From: Bacteroidaceae bacterium
Lineage (GTDB): Bacteria > Bacteroidota > Bacteroidia > Bacteroidales > Bacteroidaceae
Assembly: GCA_017614895.1 (NCBI GenBank)
Contig: JAGAAZ010000096.1
Span: 1 to 35,056 of the forward strand
DNA length: 35,056 nt
Direction of reading: 5' to 3'
Part shown: one piece after another, positions 15,769 through 23,492 of the stretch
Numbering within the stretch: position 1 is the first letter of the stretch
How the letters are laid out: each line of letters opens with the position of its first letter
Program-made: the position numbers and the translations under genes
Notes under the pieces: model-generated
The model's database searches: none
Told to the model about the DNA's origin: nothing
Seen by the model: the letters and a program-made list of their open reading frames with translations, nothing else

Positions 15769-16692
15769 TTACTTCACCTTGGAATTCTTTTCTAATTTCC
15801 AATCTGGACGCTGCAGGATGGCAGGGCTGTCACCTACAAACATTTTAGCAGCTTCCTTGTCACCTTTGAGTTGCCAATCAAGCCAAGCACGACCGACAAT
15901 CGCGAACTCGCCTCCATGTGGCTGGTTGTAAGTTCCACCATGTCCTACAGGCAGGTTGACTGCAAGGGCAGGAACGTGTGTGATGCGCTTGAAATCGTCC
16001 ATACCATTCGCATAAGCAATATCCGATTCGCCACCAAGCATATACATGATGGGGCAATGAATATCCTTCAGTTTATCCTTTGGCACACTTGGCATACCAC
16101 CCATAGGAGAGTTACCGCCATCGTTGAGCAAACCACTATTGCAGATCATAATGGAAGTGACACGCTTGTCAAAGCAGTTAAAGAGTGCCTGCAGACCACC
16201 ACATGACATACCTGCGATGCAGATATTCTTTGTGTCAATCTTCTGGTAGTAAGGGCTGTTCTTGTCTTCATTCTGAGCAAATGCCCAATCCATTGATTCC
16301 ACCTGCTGTTCTGTGCGTGACTGGCTACCCATACCCATACCCATGCCACCACCCATACCACGAGGAGCGTCCTGTGCCGGCATTACACCTGTAGCGAGAA
16401 CAATATAGCCATAGGATGCAATGTCGTTCAGGAACTTTTCATGTCCGCGAGGAGAATTGGCACATCCACCATTGCCCCACACCAAAACGGGGAGTGGATT
16501 CTTGGCATTAAACTTGGAAAGATCCTTGGGAGCAAACACCGTATGCTCTCCAAATCCGTCCACTTCGTACATAACAGCTTTGTAAGGACCAGTGCCACCC
16601 TCTTCAAGTTCTGTACCGTTAGTTTGCGCATAAAGCGCACCTGCCTTCATCGTGAAGACAAGCATCAAAGTAAAAATCAGTTTAGTTTTCAT
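15769..16692 (-). CDS. Exported alpha/beta hydrolase with a Gly/Met-rich loop
   Basis: A 307-residue protein with a signal peptide (cleavage near LYA|QT, residue 22). The alpha/beta hydrolase core shows an oxyanion region VLVWGNGGCANS, the nucleophile elbow GMSCGG with S163, a probable acid D224 in GGESDIAY, and a probable catalytic histidine H251 in GHGG. A loop at residues 112-122 is almost only Gly and Met. The fold resembles dienelactone hydrolase-like or PET-hydrolase-like esterases; the substrate is not readable. It lies 61 bases downstream of the CE1-like esterase on the same strand with no -7 box between, so co-transcription is likely. A bidirectional terminator follows. Confidence 0.85.
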   Translation of the reverse strand: MKTKLIFTLMLVFTMKAGALYAQTNGTELEEGGTGPYKAVMYEVDGFGEHTVFAPKDLSKFNAKNPLPVLVWGNGGCANSPRGHEKFLNDIASYGYIVLATGVMPAQDAPRGMGGGMGMGMGSQSRTEQQVESMDWAFAQNEDKNSPYYQKIDTKNICIAGMSCGGLQALFNCFDKRVTSIMICNSGLLNDGGNSPMGGMPSVPKDKLKDIHCPIMYMLGGESDIAYANGMDDFKRITHVPALAVNLPVGHGGTYNQPHGGEFAIVGRAWLDWQLKGDKEAAKMFVGDSPAILQRPDWKLEKNSKVK

Positions 16693-16753
16693 AATCCCGA
16701 AATTTGATTGTTAGTAATTGATTAGGTTGTTATAAAAATAGTTTGGGTACACA

Positions 16754-17926
16754 TTATTTAAATAAATATTGAGCAAACTCATGCAACGACTTGCGCCATA
16801 CCTGCCACTCATGATCGCCAGGATATGAATTGAAACACACTTCCACGCCACCATCTCGCATCTTCTTCACAATGTTACGTGTGTATTCAATACGCGGATC
16901 TTGCTCACCACAGCTCAAAAAGAATACATCAAACTGTTTATTGAACGTCTTGGTATCGGTCAACATGCCTGGCACTTCAGCCTCCAGATCAAAATTCGAT
17001 GCACCAGAAATACCACCGAACATGCCCGTAGAAAACACACCCACATTGGCAAACACTTCAGGGTCTCGCAAACCGATGTAGAAAGACTGCCCACCACCCA
17101 TCGAAAGTCCACACATAGCACGGCTCTTGCGGTCTTTCTTCACACGATAGTGGGTTTCCACAAACGGCAGCACATTCTCTATCAGCTCACTACGGAACGT
17201 CTGCATGCCCTGCCAACTGTAACCGCCACCCATGCCACCATTGCGCGACTGCACATTGCTATTGGCGCTCACCACAATCATCGGCACCGCCTTACCTGCA
17301 GCAATCAGATTGTCCATAATTTGAGCAGTTCTTCCCTGCTCCATCCAACCACGATGATCCTCTCCACCTCCATGCTGGATGTAAACTACAGGATAGTCTT
17401 GTTTCCCCTCATTATAACCAGCTGGGGTATAGACCATCAGCGGACGCCAAGACTCATCCACTTTCGAATAATAATAAACGGTGCGCACCTCACCATGTGC
17501 CACATCCTGCACCTCAAACACATCCATACCCGACTCCTTCACCTCAATGGCACTTGACCAACGGCTGCATCCGTAAAATGTCTGACTGGCTGGATCAGCT
17601 ACCGACACACCGTCTACCACCAGCGAATAATAGTGGAATCCAGGCACTTGCGGTTTCGTGGTCACAGTCCAAGCACCACCTTCCGACTTCTGCATATCAT
17701 ACTTGGTGCCACCCAGATCTATCTGTACGTTCTGTGCCTGCGGAGCGTTCACACGGAACATCACACTGTTATCAGCCAATACACGCGGATACCCACCACG
17801 ATTAATGTTCGTCACGGGGGAGTAAGAACCTTCAGGAAAACTTTCCCTGCGAAACCCTTGAGCTGCGACCTGGGTGCAGCATACGACCGTCAGCATCACG
17901 GTCAGCATCATTTTCGTCATTCTCAT
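16754..17926 (-). CDS. CE1-like exported esterase with N-terminal immunoglobulin-like domain
   Basis: A 390-residue exported protein: signal peptide cleaved near VAA|QG (residue 22). Residues ~40-130 form a beta-sandwich domain like the E-set/CBM48-type modules found ahead of such esterases (NSVMFRVNAPQAQNVQIDLGG). Residues ~145-390 form an esterase-D/CE1 domain with YIQHGGGEDHRGW (oxyanion region), nucleophile S275 in GLSMGG, D343 in GEQDPR and H372 in GDHEW. Relatives remove feruloyl or acetyl groups from xylan. The gene starts 12 bases after the TIGR04076-like gene, so they probably share a promoter. ATGs at codons 1 and 3 are both usable starts. The polysaccharide role is inferred from family. 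Confidence 0.88.
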   Translation of the reverse strand: MRMTKMMLTVMLTVVCCTQVAAQGFRRESFPEGSYSPVTNINRGGYPRVLADNSVMFRVNAPQAQNVQIDLGGTKYDMQKSEGGAWTVTTKPQVPGFHYYSLVVDGVSVADPASQTFYGCSRWSSAIEVKESGMDVFEVQDVAHGEVRTVYYYSKVDESWRPLMVYTPAGYNEGKQDYPVVYIQHGGGEDHRGWMEQGRTAQIMDNLIAAGKAVPMIVVSANSNVQSRNGGMGGGYSWQGMQTFRSELIENVLPFVETHYRVKKDRKSRAMCGLSMGGGQSFYIGLRDPEVFANVGVFSTGMFGGISGASNFDLEAEVPGMLTDTKTFNKQFDVFFLSCGEQDPRIEYTRNIVKKMRDGGVEVCFNSYPGDHEWQVWRKSLHEFAQYLFK

Positions 17927-17938
17927 AATGATTATTGG

Positions 17939-18271
17939 TTATTCAATCGTTTCTAGATAAAAGCTGACAGGGCGAAAACCGTCGTTGCAGCTAATCATGG
18001 CACTCATGGGATTCTTCATCCATCCATCGTAGAAATTACCCTCACCTCTGGCCAATGACTCCACAAACTCACGCATGGAGCACCATGCGGCAGGACACAT
18101 TCCTTCTGGACACTTGCCATCAACCGACACCCACTGCTGCTCCTTTTTCACATCGCACGCATGATCAATCGGGTTCTCATATTGAGTCATCAAATCCTCA
18201 TAGACCGTCTGACGGATGGCTGTGATTCGTACTTTATGGAATAGGCTGTTACTTGTTTCTACATCTCCCAT
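17939..18271 (-). CDS. TIGR04076 family protein
   Basis: A 110-residue cytoplasmic protein starting at the ATG at 18271. A longer open frame runs up to 18361, but the -7 promoter box at 18311-18318 lies inside it, and family members are about this short length. The pattern matches TIGR04076 from memory: KVRITAIRQTVYEDL near the N-terminus, KCPEGMCPAAWC with several cysteines in the middle, GWMKNPMSAMISCNDGFRPV and the terminal IE. The cysteines may bind metal or have a redox role; the family has no assigned function that I know of. It is first in a probable operon with the two exported hydrolases, 12 bases ahead of the CE1-like gene. Confidence 0.82.
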   Translation of the reverse strand: MGDVETSNSLFHKVRITAIRQTVYEDLMTQYENPIDHACDVKKEQQWVSVDGKCPEGMCPAAWCSMREFVESLARGEGNFYDGWMKNPMSAMISCNDGFRPVSFYLETIE

Positions 18272-18310
18272 ATTATTCTCCCATTGTTGGAAAGGTATTT
18301 GATTTTGTTG

Positions 18311-18318
18311 CAAAGATA
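18311..18318 (-). promoter_or_regulatory. -7 element for the TIGR04076-esterase operon
   Basis: The minus strand reads TATCTTTG, 39 bases before the ATG at 18271. This box decides the start of the first gene. The -33 element is not clear. Confidence 0.65.
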
Positions 18319-18361
18319 CAACTTTTTCTTCATTCCATACACCATTCTCAAAATTATTCAT

Positions 18362-18369
18362 TACCTTTG
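18362..18369 (+). promoter_or_regulatory. -7 element for the histidine phosphatase gene
   Basis: TACCTTTG lies 68 bases before the ATG at 18438. A GTG at 18369 would extend the frame but overlaps this box. The -33 element is not clear. The gap to the ATG implies a 5' leader of about 60 bases. Confidence 0.65.
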
Positions 18370-18437
18370 TGGCGACAATTGATCCAAAAACAACTATTAG
18401 TTACTATTTTACTATCCTATTCAAAATTACACAAACA

Positions 18438-19700
18438 ATGAAAAGAATCCTCTATGTCCTGCTCCTGTGGGTCATCGCCCTGACATCATGGGCACAAGGC
18501 GTTCCTGCACTTGAACAAGTGAAGGCCGATCCGAGAAAGGCCTATGGCCAAGATTATCCCTATTCGATGAAACCCACCACGTTGACCAAGTCTCCGAAGG
18601 GCTATAAGGCGTTCTACATCAGCCACTACGGTCGTCATGGCTCTCGCTACTACTGGAACGAGATGCTTTACCGTGACCTTGATTCGCTCCTCACGAAAGC
18701 TCATGCAAAGAATCAGCTCACTCCAGAAGGAGAGGCTTTCCGCGCCAAATTCATGGCTGCGAAGACGGAATTGGCCACCAGTGTCAGCGAACTGAGTCAA
18801 TTGGGTTGGGAGCAGCATCAGTACATTGCACGTACCATGTATAAAGACTTCAACGAGGTGTTCAAGAACGGTGGTGATATTTTTGCCATCTCATCGCTCA
18901 CAGGACGCTGCGTACTCAGTATGGCATCCTTCTGCCAAGAACTGGCACAATGCAATCCCAAGCTGGAAATCCGCCAAGAGTCTGCACGCAAAGTGCTCGA
19001 TGGCGTGAAGCCCGATGATCGTCAGAACCCCAATTACAAGAAATTCCCCAAATCAAGGCCAAGATTTGAGGCGAACCGCCAGAAATTCCAGTATCAGGAT
19101 GACCTGCGCCAGAAAATCATTACACGCGTATTTACCAGCACCGAGGGACTACCTGGCAATATGGTCGTCATCGGCAACAACCTCATCAACCTCTACACTT
19201 CTCTGCCCAGCATCGGGCACGACGGCATGATGGGTAACATCATCACCGACGAGGAGATTGCGGCACGCTGGGAACAGGAGAACCTCGGTTCCTACACCTG
19301 GGTGTTCGAACCACGCTACGACATGATTCCCATTTTGCGTGACATCATTAAGAAGGCGGATGCTGTTGTCAACGGACAAACCAAGCGCATTGCCGACCTC
19401 CGTTTCGGACACGACACCTGTCTGGGTCCCCTCACCGTTCTCATGGGCATCAACGGAGCCGACATCGACCCCGAAGACCCCTACGAGGTAAAGAACTGTT
19501 ACCAGAATTGGACGATGGGCAAAGCGTCTAACATTCAGCTCATTTTCTATCATAGCAAAAAGCCCGGACAGCCCATTCTGATGAAGTGTCTGCTCAATGG
19601 AGAGGAAGCCTCCCTACCCCTTCCATCAGACAACTATCCTTACTACAAATGGGAAGACTTTAAGAAGTTCTACACGGACAGATGTGATAGTGTACAATAA
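18438..19700 (+). CDS. Exported histidine acid phosphatase (MINPP/phytase-like)
   Basis: A 420-residue exported protein with a signal peptide (cleaved near SWA|QG, residue 19-20). The branch 2 histidine phosphatase signature is ISHYGRHGSRYYW, with the nucleophile H67 and R66/R70; the distal HD motif is FGHDTCLGPLT (H325, D326). Length and motif spacing match bacterial MINPP/phytases known from Bacteroides, which release phosphate from inositol phosphates. The start at 18438 gives a normal signal peptide. It would work in the periplasm or at the cell surface and supply phosphate, which fits the Na/phosphate transporter elsewhere in the window, though the two are 11 kb apart. Phytate as substrate is inferred. 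Confidence 0.88.
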   Translation: MKRILYVLLLWVIALTSWAQGVPALEQVKADPRKAYGQDYPYSMKPTTLTKSPKGYKAFYISHYGRHGSRYYWNEMLYRDLDSLLTKAHAKNQLTPEGEAFRAKFMAAKTELATSVSELSQLGWEQHQYIARTMYKDFNEVFKNGGDIFAISSLTGRCVLSMASFCQELAQCNPKLEIRQESARKVLDGVKPDDRQNPNYKKFPKSRPRFEANRQKFQYQDDLRQKIITRVFTSTEGLPGNMVVIGNNLINLYTSLPSIGHDGMMGNIITDEEIAARWEQENLGSYTWVFEPRYDMIPILRDIIKKADAVVNGQTKRIADLRFGHDTCLGPLTVLMGINGADIDPEDPYEVKNCYQNWTMGKASNIQLIFYHSKKPGQPILMKCLLNGEEASLPLPSDNYPYYKWEDFKKFYTDRCDSVQ

Positions 19701-19714
19701 TACAACAATATAAG

Positions 19715-19757
19715 AACCGACCCCCACAAGGTAGAAACTTGATGGGGGTCGGTTTTC
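19715..19757 (+). terminator. Bidirectional terminator between the phosphatase gene and uxaB
   Basis: A 12-bp stem AACCGACCCCCA (19715-19726) pairs with TGGGGGTCGGTT (19743-19754), followed by TTTCT on the plus strand. It sits between two convergent genes. Confidence 0.88.
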
Positions 19758-19779
19758 TATTGGATAAAAGTCTGAGTTC

Positions 19780-21258
19780 TTACAAAATCGTCTTGACAGC
19801 TTCCAACATACCTTTGTCCTGAATGAGGTCAAGGTCTTTCTTGACGAGAGCGGTGAGACCAGGAACTGTCTCATTGAGGTTCTCATGCCAAATGTTTTCA
19901 GCAGCGAGGACTCCTTCTGCGACTTTCTGCGTATCACCTGTGGCCCATAGGTCTTTGAGCAGCTGCATGATTTCTGGTGCATCGTTCGGCTCGATAGGAG
20001 CACCATCAGCACGAGTGCCACCTTTGTAATATGTGATGATGGCAGCGAGGCCAAAGACAAGACCCTGAGGAAGTTCGCCTTTGCGCTGGAGATACACCTT
20101 CACGCCAGGAAGGTCACGCGTTTCGTATTTGGGGAAAGAGTTCAGCATGATGCTCGTCACCTGATGATCAACGTATGGATTGTTGAAGCGTTCCAACACA
20201 TCAGAAGCAAATTGCTGCAATTCATCCATCGGCAGGTTGAGCGTCTGCATGAGCTCATCAAACTGCACCTTGTGGATAAACTTGCCCACCACTTCATCGT
20301 TGCAGGCATCACGCACGATGTTGATGCCACTGAGGTATGCCACAGGAGAAAGTACGGTGTGAGGACCATTCAGCAGCGTCACCTTGCGTTCGTGATATGG
20401 TTTTTCGCTGGGAGCGATAAGCACATTAAGACCAGCCTTTTCAGCAGGGAATTCAGCCTTGAGCGCATCAATATCCATGTTCTCTGGCTTCTCAATCACC
20501 CACAAGTGGAAGGCTTCACCCTGCACGACGAGATTATCGACATAGCAAATCTTCTCCTGAATCTCAGCAATCTCTTTGCGTGGAAAACCTGGCACGATGC
20601 GGTCAACCAACGTAGCACAGACATAATTATATTTAGTAAACCACTCCTTAAAAGATTCATAATCTGCACCAAAGTCATCCTTCCACAGTTCAATGTACTG
20701 ATAGATGCATTCCTTCAGATGGTGTCCATTCAGGAAAATCAACTCACATGGCATGATAATCAAACCCTTATCGGCTGCACCATTGAAAGTCTTGAAGCGA
20801 CGATAAAGCAACTGTGTGAGCTTGCCTGGATAAGAAGATGCAGGAGCATCAGCAAGTTTGCAGGCAGGATCGAAAGCAATGCCAGCTTCTGTCGTGTTGG
20901 AGATGACAAAACGAATCTCTGGTTGTTCTGCAAGTGCCATGAAAGCCTGATTCTGACTGTATGGATTGAGGGCACGACTGATGCAGTCGATACGAGTGAG
21001 CGAGTTGACTTTCTCACCGTTCAGGCGTCCTTGCAGATTGACGTGATAGAGGCAATCCTGACCGTTGAGCCAATCCACCATACCACGTTCGATGGGTTGA
21101 ACCACCACGACGGAGGCGTTGAAATCTGTCTTCTGATTCATGTTATAAACAATCCAGTCCACAAAACAGCGAAGGAAGTTTCCCTCGCCAAACTGGATGA
21201 TTCTCTCTGGTGCATGGCTCTTCGGAGCCGTGCGAGCGTTCAATGCTTTGAGTGCCAT
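19780..21258 (-). CDS. uxaB: Tagaturonate reductase (altronate oxidoreductase)
   Basis: A 492-residue NAD-dependent long-chain polyol dehydrogenase. The N-terminus has IIQFGEGNFLRCFVDW, typical of UxaB, and the catalytic pattern K-x4-N-x2-H appears in KVTLLNGPHTV. It reduces tagaturonate to altronate in the galacturonate (pectin) breakdown route in the cytoplasm. The ATG at 21258 is chosen because the frame upstream of it (to 21303) runs through the -7 box at 21286-21293. The usual partners uxaA and uxaC are not in the window. It is divergent from the TMEM43 gene and ends at a shared terminator. UxaB and mannitol/mannonate dehydrogenases are related; the length and N-terminus favour UxaB. Confidence 0.9.
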   Translation of the reverse strand: MALKALNARTAPKSHAPERIIQFGEGNFLRCFVDWIVYNMNQKTDFNASVVVVQPIERGMVDWLNGQDCLYHVNLQGRLNGEKVNSLTRIDCISRALNPYSQNQAFMALAEQPEIRFVISNTTEAGIAFDPACKLADAPASSYPGKLTQLLYRRFKTFNGAADKGLIIMPCELIFLNGHHLKECIYQYIELWKDDFGADYESFKEWFTKYNYVCATLVDRIVPGFPRKEIAEIQEKICYVDNLVVQGEAFHLWVIEKPENMDIDALKAEFPAEKAGLNVLIAPSEKPYHERKVTLLNGPHTVLSPVAYLSGINIVRDACNDEVVGKFIHKVQFDELMQTLNLPMDELQQFASDVLERFNNPYVDHQVTSIMLNSFPKYETRDLPGVKVYLQRKGELPQGLVFGLAAIITYYKGGTRADGAPIEPNDAPEIMQLLKDLWATGDTQKVAEGVLAAENIWHENLNETVPGLTALVKKDLDLIQDKGMLEAVKTIL

Positions 21259-21285
21259 ATTTCTAATTAGTCGTAAAATGATGTG

Positions 21286-21319
21286 CAAAGTTACTAAAAA
21301 CATTGCACTTTATGACAAA
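21286..21319 (-). promoter_or_regulatory. Promoter for uxaB
   Basis: The minus strand shows TTTG (21319-21316), 22 bases of spacing and TAACTTTG (21293-21286), 27 bases before the ATG. The -33 TTTG falls inside one copy of a 10-bp direct repeat. Confidence 0.7.
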
Positions 21320-21342
21320 AACTCCTTACATAATGACAAAAA
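21312..21342. repeat. Two 10-bp direct repeats spaced 21 bp, possible operator
   Basis: ATGACAAAAA occurs at 21312-21321 and again at 21333-21342, a centre-to-centre distance of 21 bp (two helical turns). The pair lies between the divergent promoters of uxaB and the TMEM43 gene. Confidence 0.6.
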
Positions 21343-21353
21343 TATCTCAAAGA

Positions 21354-21386
21354 TTTGGGAAATGTTAACAAAAAGTAGTAACTTTG
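21354..21386 (+). promoter_or_regulatory. Promoter for the TMEM43-family gene
   Basis: TTTG (21354-21357), 21 bases of spacing, then TAACTTTG (21379-21386): a full match to the Bacteroidota consensus. It lies 68 bases before the ATG at 21455. Confidence 0.82.
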
Positions 21387-21454
21387 CAACGCAAAATGAA
21401 GAAACTATTTTAAGAATTTCTATTTACTAATCATTTTAATTAAAAGCAAAGATT

Positions 21455-22777
21455 ATGGCTTACACAGAAAAAACAACTACGGGTTATGGTACCCGTGTGG
21501 GCAATTCAATCAAGGCCACCCTCATGGGCTTTGTCATCATCATTGGTGCTACCATTCTGCTCTGGTGGAATGAAGGCCGTGCTGTCAAGACTGCTGACAT
21601 GCTGGAAGATGCACAGGGCGCATGTGTCGAGATGCCTAACCCAGACAAGAAGAGCGCTGAGTTCGAAGGCGAGCTCGTATGCGCTACAGCAATGGCTAAC
21701 ACTGACGAGGTGCTGACCGACAAAGACTTTGGCATCAGCGAGAACGCTATCAGCCTGAGCCGCAAAGTGGAGTACTTCCAGTGGGTTGAGCACTCTGAGT
21801 CAAAGAGCGAGGACAAGCTCGGTGGCAAGCAGGAAACAACCACCACTTACACTTACAGCCAGGAATGGGTGAGCAGCCCAGTGAACAGTGGCGACTTCAA
21901 GGATCCTGCTTATCAGGGCAAAAACTACACTTGGACCACTGTTGAGGATCAAGATGTTTGGGCTGAGAAGGTTACTTTCGGTGCTTACGTGCTGAACGAG
22001 TCTCTCATCCACTCTATCAGCTCCACAGAGCCTATTGAACTCGACGTTAATTTCCAGGTGCTTCAGTCTATGAACAAGAGCATTGCTGACACTTATGCAA
22101 GAATCAAGGGTAACGCTGCTGTTATCGCTAACAATGTTGCCAACGACGTTACAAACCTTGCTGACACTACAGAAACAGCAACTAATGGCAACCAGGTTGA
22201 CCTCGACTTCGTACACCAGTCTGGCAATGTAATCTACTATGGTCGCAGCGCTAATGCTCCTGAGGTGGGTGACGTTCGCATCACTTTCGAAAAGACTGTT
22301 CCTGCTAAGGTGACTGTCGTTTCTCAAGTTGAGGGCAACACCTTCAAGCCATTCGTAGCATCTAACAAGAAGAAGTTCCAGACCCTCAGAATGGGTAAGA
22401 AGAGCATCGATGAAATCTTCGAAGAGGAGAACGAGAGCAACACCATGTGGACATGGATCCTCCGCATCGTCGGCATCCTTCTTGTCATTTCTGGTTTCAA
22501 GAGCCTCTTCTCATTCCTCGAGACGGTTCTCAAGGTGGTTCCATTCCTCTCCAGCATCTTCGCATTCGGCGTGGGCATCATCTGCACCATCGTGGGTCTC
22601 GTTTACTCACTCATCGTCATCGCTCTCGCATGGATCTTCTACCGTCCAGTGCTCGGCATCATCCTCTTGCTCATTGCGGGCTTCCTCGTATGGGTATTCG
22701 CCTTCAACGGCAAGAAGAAACTCGCTGAACTTGCCAACAAGGGCAAGGCTGCTCCAGCAGAGGCACCAGCAGAATAA
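21455..22777 (+). CDS. TMEM43 (LUMA) family membrane protein
   Basis: A 440-residue membrane protein. One hydrophobic segment lies near the N-terminus (about residues 23-40, ending in LLWWNEGRAV, a hallmark of the family), followed by about 280 soluble residues and three closely spaced segments near the C-terminus (about 330-348, 352-372, 378-418). The soluble part has ISLSRKVEYFQWVEHSES and a possible beta-rich domain, as in TMEM43. The C-terminal tail is Ala/Pro-rich. The human homologue is a nuclear/ER membrane protein; the bacterial role is not established. It has its own strong promoter and its own terminator (22800-22836), and two lipoprotein genes follow. Family assignment is by motif memory and four-segment topology. 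Confidence 0.85.
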   Translation: MAYTEKTTTGYGTRVGNSIKATLMGFVIIIGATILLWWNEGRAVKTADMLEDAQGACVEMPNPDKKSAEFEGELVCATAMANTDEVLTDKDFGISENAISLSRKVEYFQWVEHSESKSEDKLGGKQETTTTYTYSQEWVSSPVNSGDFKDPAYQGKNYTWTTVEDQDVWAEKVTFGAYVLNESLIHSISSTEPIELDVNFQVLQSMNKSIADTYARIKGNAAVIANNVANDVTNLADTTETATNGNQVDLDFVHQSGNVIYYGRSANAPEVGDVRITFEKTVPAKVTVVSQVEGNTFKPFVASNKKKFQTLRMGKKSIDEIFEEENESNTMWTWILRIVGILLVISGFKSLFSFLETVLKVVPFLSSIFAFGVGIICTIVGLVYSLIVIALAWIFYRPVLGIILLLIAGFLVWVFAFNGKKKLAELANKGKAAPAEAPAE

Positions 22778-22799
22778 TCAATGATTCAACCATAAACAG

Positions 22800-22836
22800 A
22801 AAGGTCTGGGTAGCTCAAGGTTATCCAGACCTTTTT
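22800..22836 (+). terminator. Terminator after the TMEM43 gene
   Basis: AAAGGTCTGG (22800-22809) pairs with CCAGACCTTT (22825-22834), a 10-bp perfect stem with a 15-base loop, followed by TT. No -7 box is seen before the next gene at 22856, so read-through may still express the lipoproteins. Confidence 0.82.
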
Positions 22837-22855
22837 AAAACCAAATCAACACATC

Positions 22856-23485
22856 ATGAAGAAATTGACATACATTCTTGTGGCTGCATCGCTGATGCTG
22901 ACAACCAGCTGCACCTTCAACATCAAGACCGAGACAACCACCGACAGCATTGACTCCTTCCTCGAAGATTCCGTCTTTGATGAGGACTTCTTCGACGAAC
23001 CCGATCTGTCAGCCGACGGCGTTGAAGTGGCGCCCAATGACCAATGGACAGAGGAAGCTGTAACTCGACAAATCAAGAAGATCTATGCAGAAGTCAGCAA
23101 GGCCTACGCTCCCAGCAAAGACGGGCTGGAAAACAACACCGACCTCGACGGCATGTTCTGCACCGAAGGCTTCAACGACTTGCAGTGCCAGATACGTGTC
23201 ATCAATGCTAAGAAGAAATTTGGCAAACGCTTCGAACGTGAGGACATCCGATGGACTTACGGCATGGATGTGCCCGTCACTCCTCAAAACATCAAGGTGG
23301 AGCTGGTGACCGGCAACATTGCCGAAGCCACTTTCGAGCTGTCCTCAGGAGAACAATGGATGCACACGAAACTGACCCTCGACTGGGAAGACAACCAATG
23401 GAAAATCCGTTCATGGAACGAGGTAGGCGACAACAGCAGCGACCTCATCACCGAGATGGACAAATATGTAAGAGAAAACTCATAA
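22856..23485 (+). CDS. Lipoprotein of unknown function, NTF2-like (first of tandem pair)
   Basis: A 209-residue lipoprotein with lipobox LTTSC (lipidated Cys at residue 19), an acidic linker (about residues 30-60, rich in Asp/Glu/Ser), and a C-terminal domain of about 145 residues starting with a helix (VTRQIKKIYAEVSKAYA) and ending in strands with KLTLDWEDNQWKIRSW. This layout resembles NTF2-like/DUF3828-type domains. The next gene starts seven bases later and has the same organisation, so they are probably diverged duplicates. The lipid anchor places it in the periplasm or outer membrane. It may bind a small ligand or another envelope protein; no catalytic residues are evident. Confidence 0.8.
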   Translation: MKKLTYILVAASLMLTTSCTFNIKTETTTDSIDSFLEDSVFDEDFFDEPDLSADGVEVAPNDQWTEEAVTRQIKKIYAEVSKAYAPSKDGLENNTDLDGMFCTEGFNDLQCQIRVINAKKKFGKRFEREDIRWTYGMDVPVTPQNIKVELVTGNIAEATFELSSGEQWMHTKLTLDWEDNQWKIRSWNEVGDNSSDLITEMDKYVRENS

Positions 23486-23492
23486 CAAAGAC

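Noticed and set aside
15431-15802. Minus-strand Ser-rich open frame opposite the acidic tail
   Set aside because: The Ser runs are only the reverse complement of Glu codons in the real gene.
18272-18361. N-terminal extension of the TIGR04076-like protein
   Set aside because: It spans the -7 box and exceeds the usual family length.
20164-21270. Long plus-strand open frame (368 codons) opposite uxaB
   Set aside because: It is antisense to a well-recognised UxaB and shows no family motif, promoter or sensible composition.
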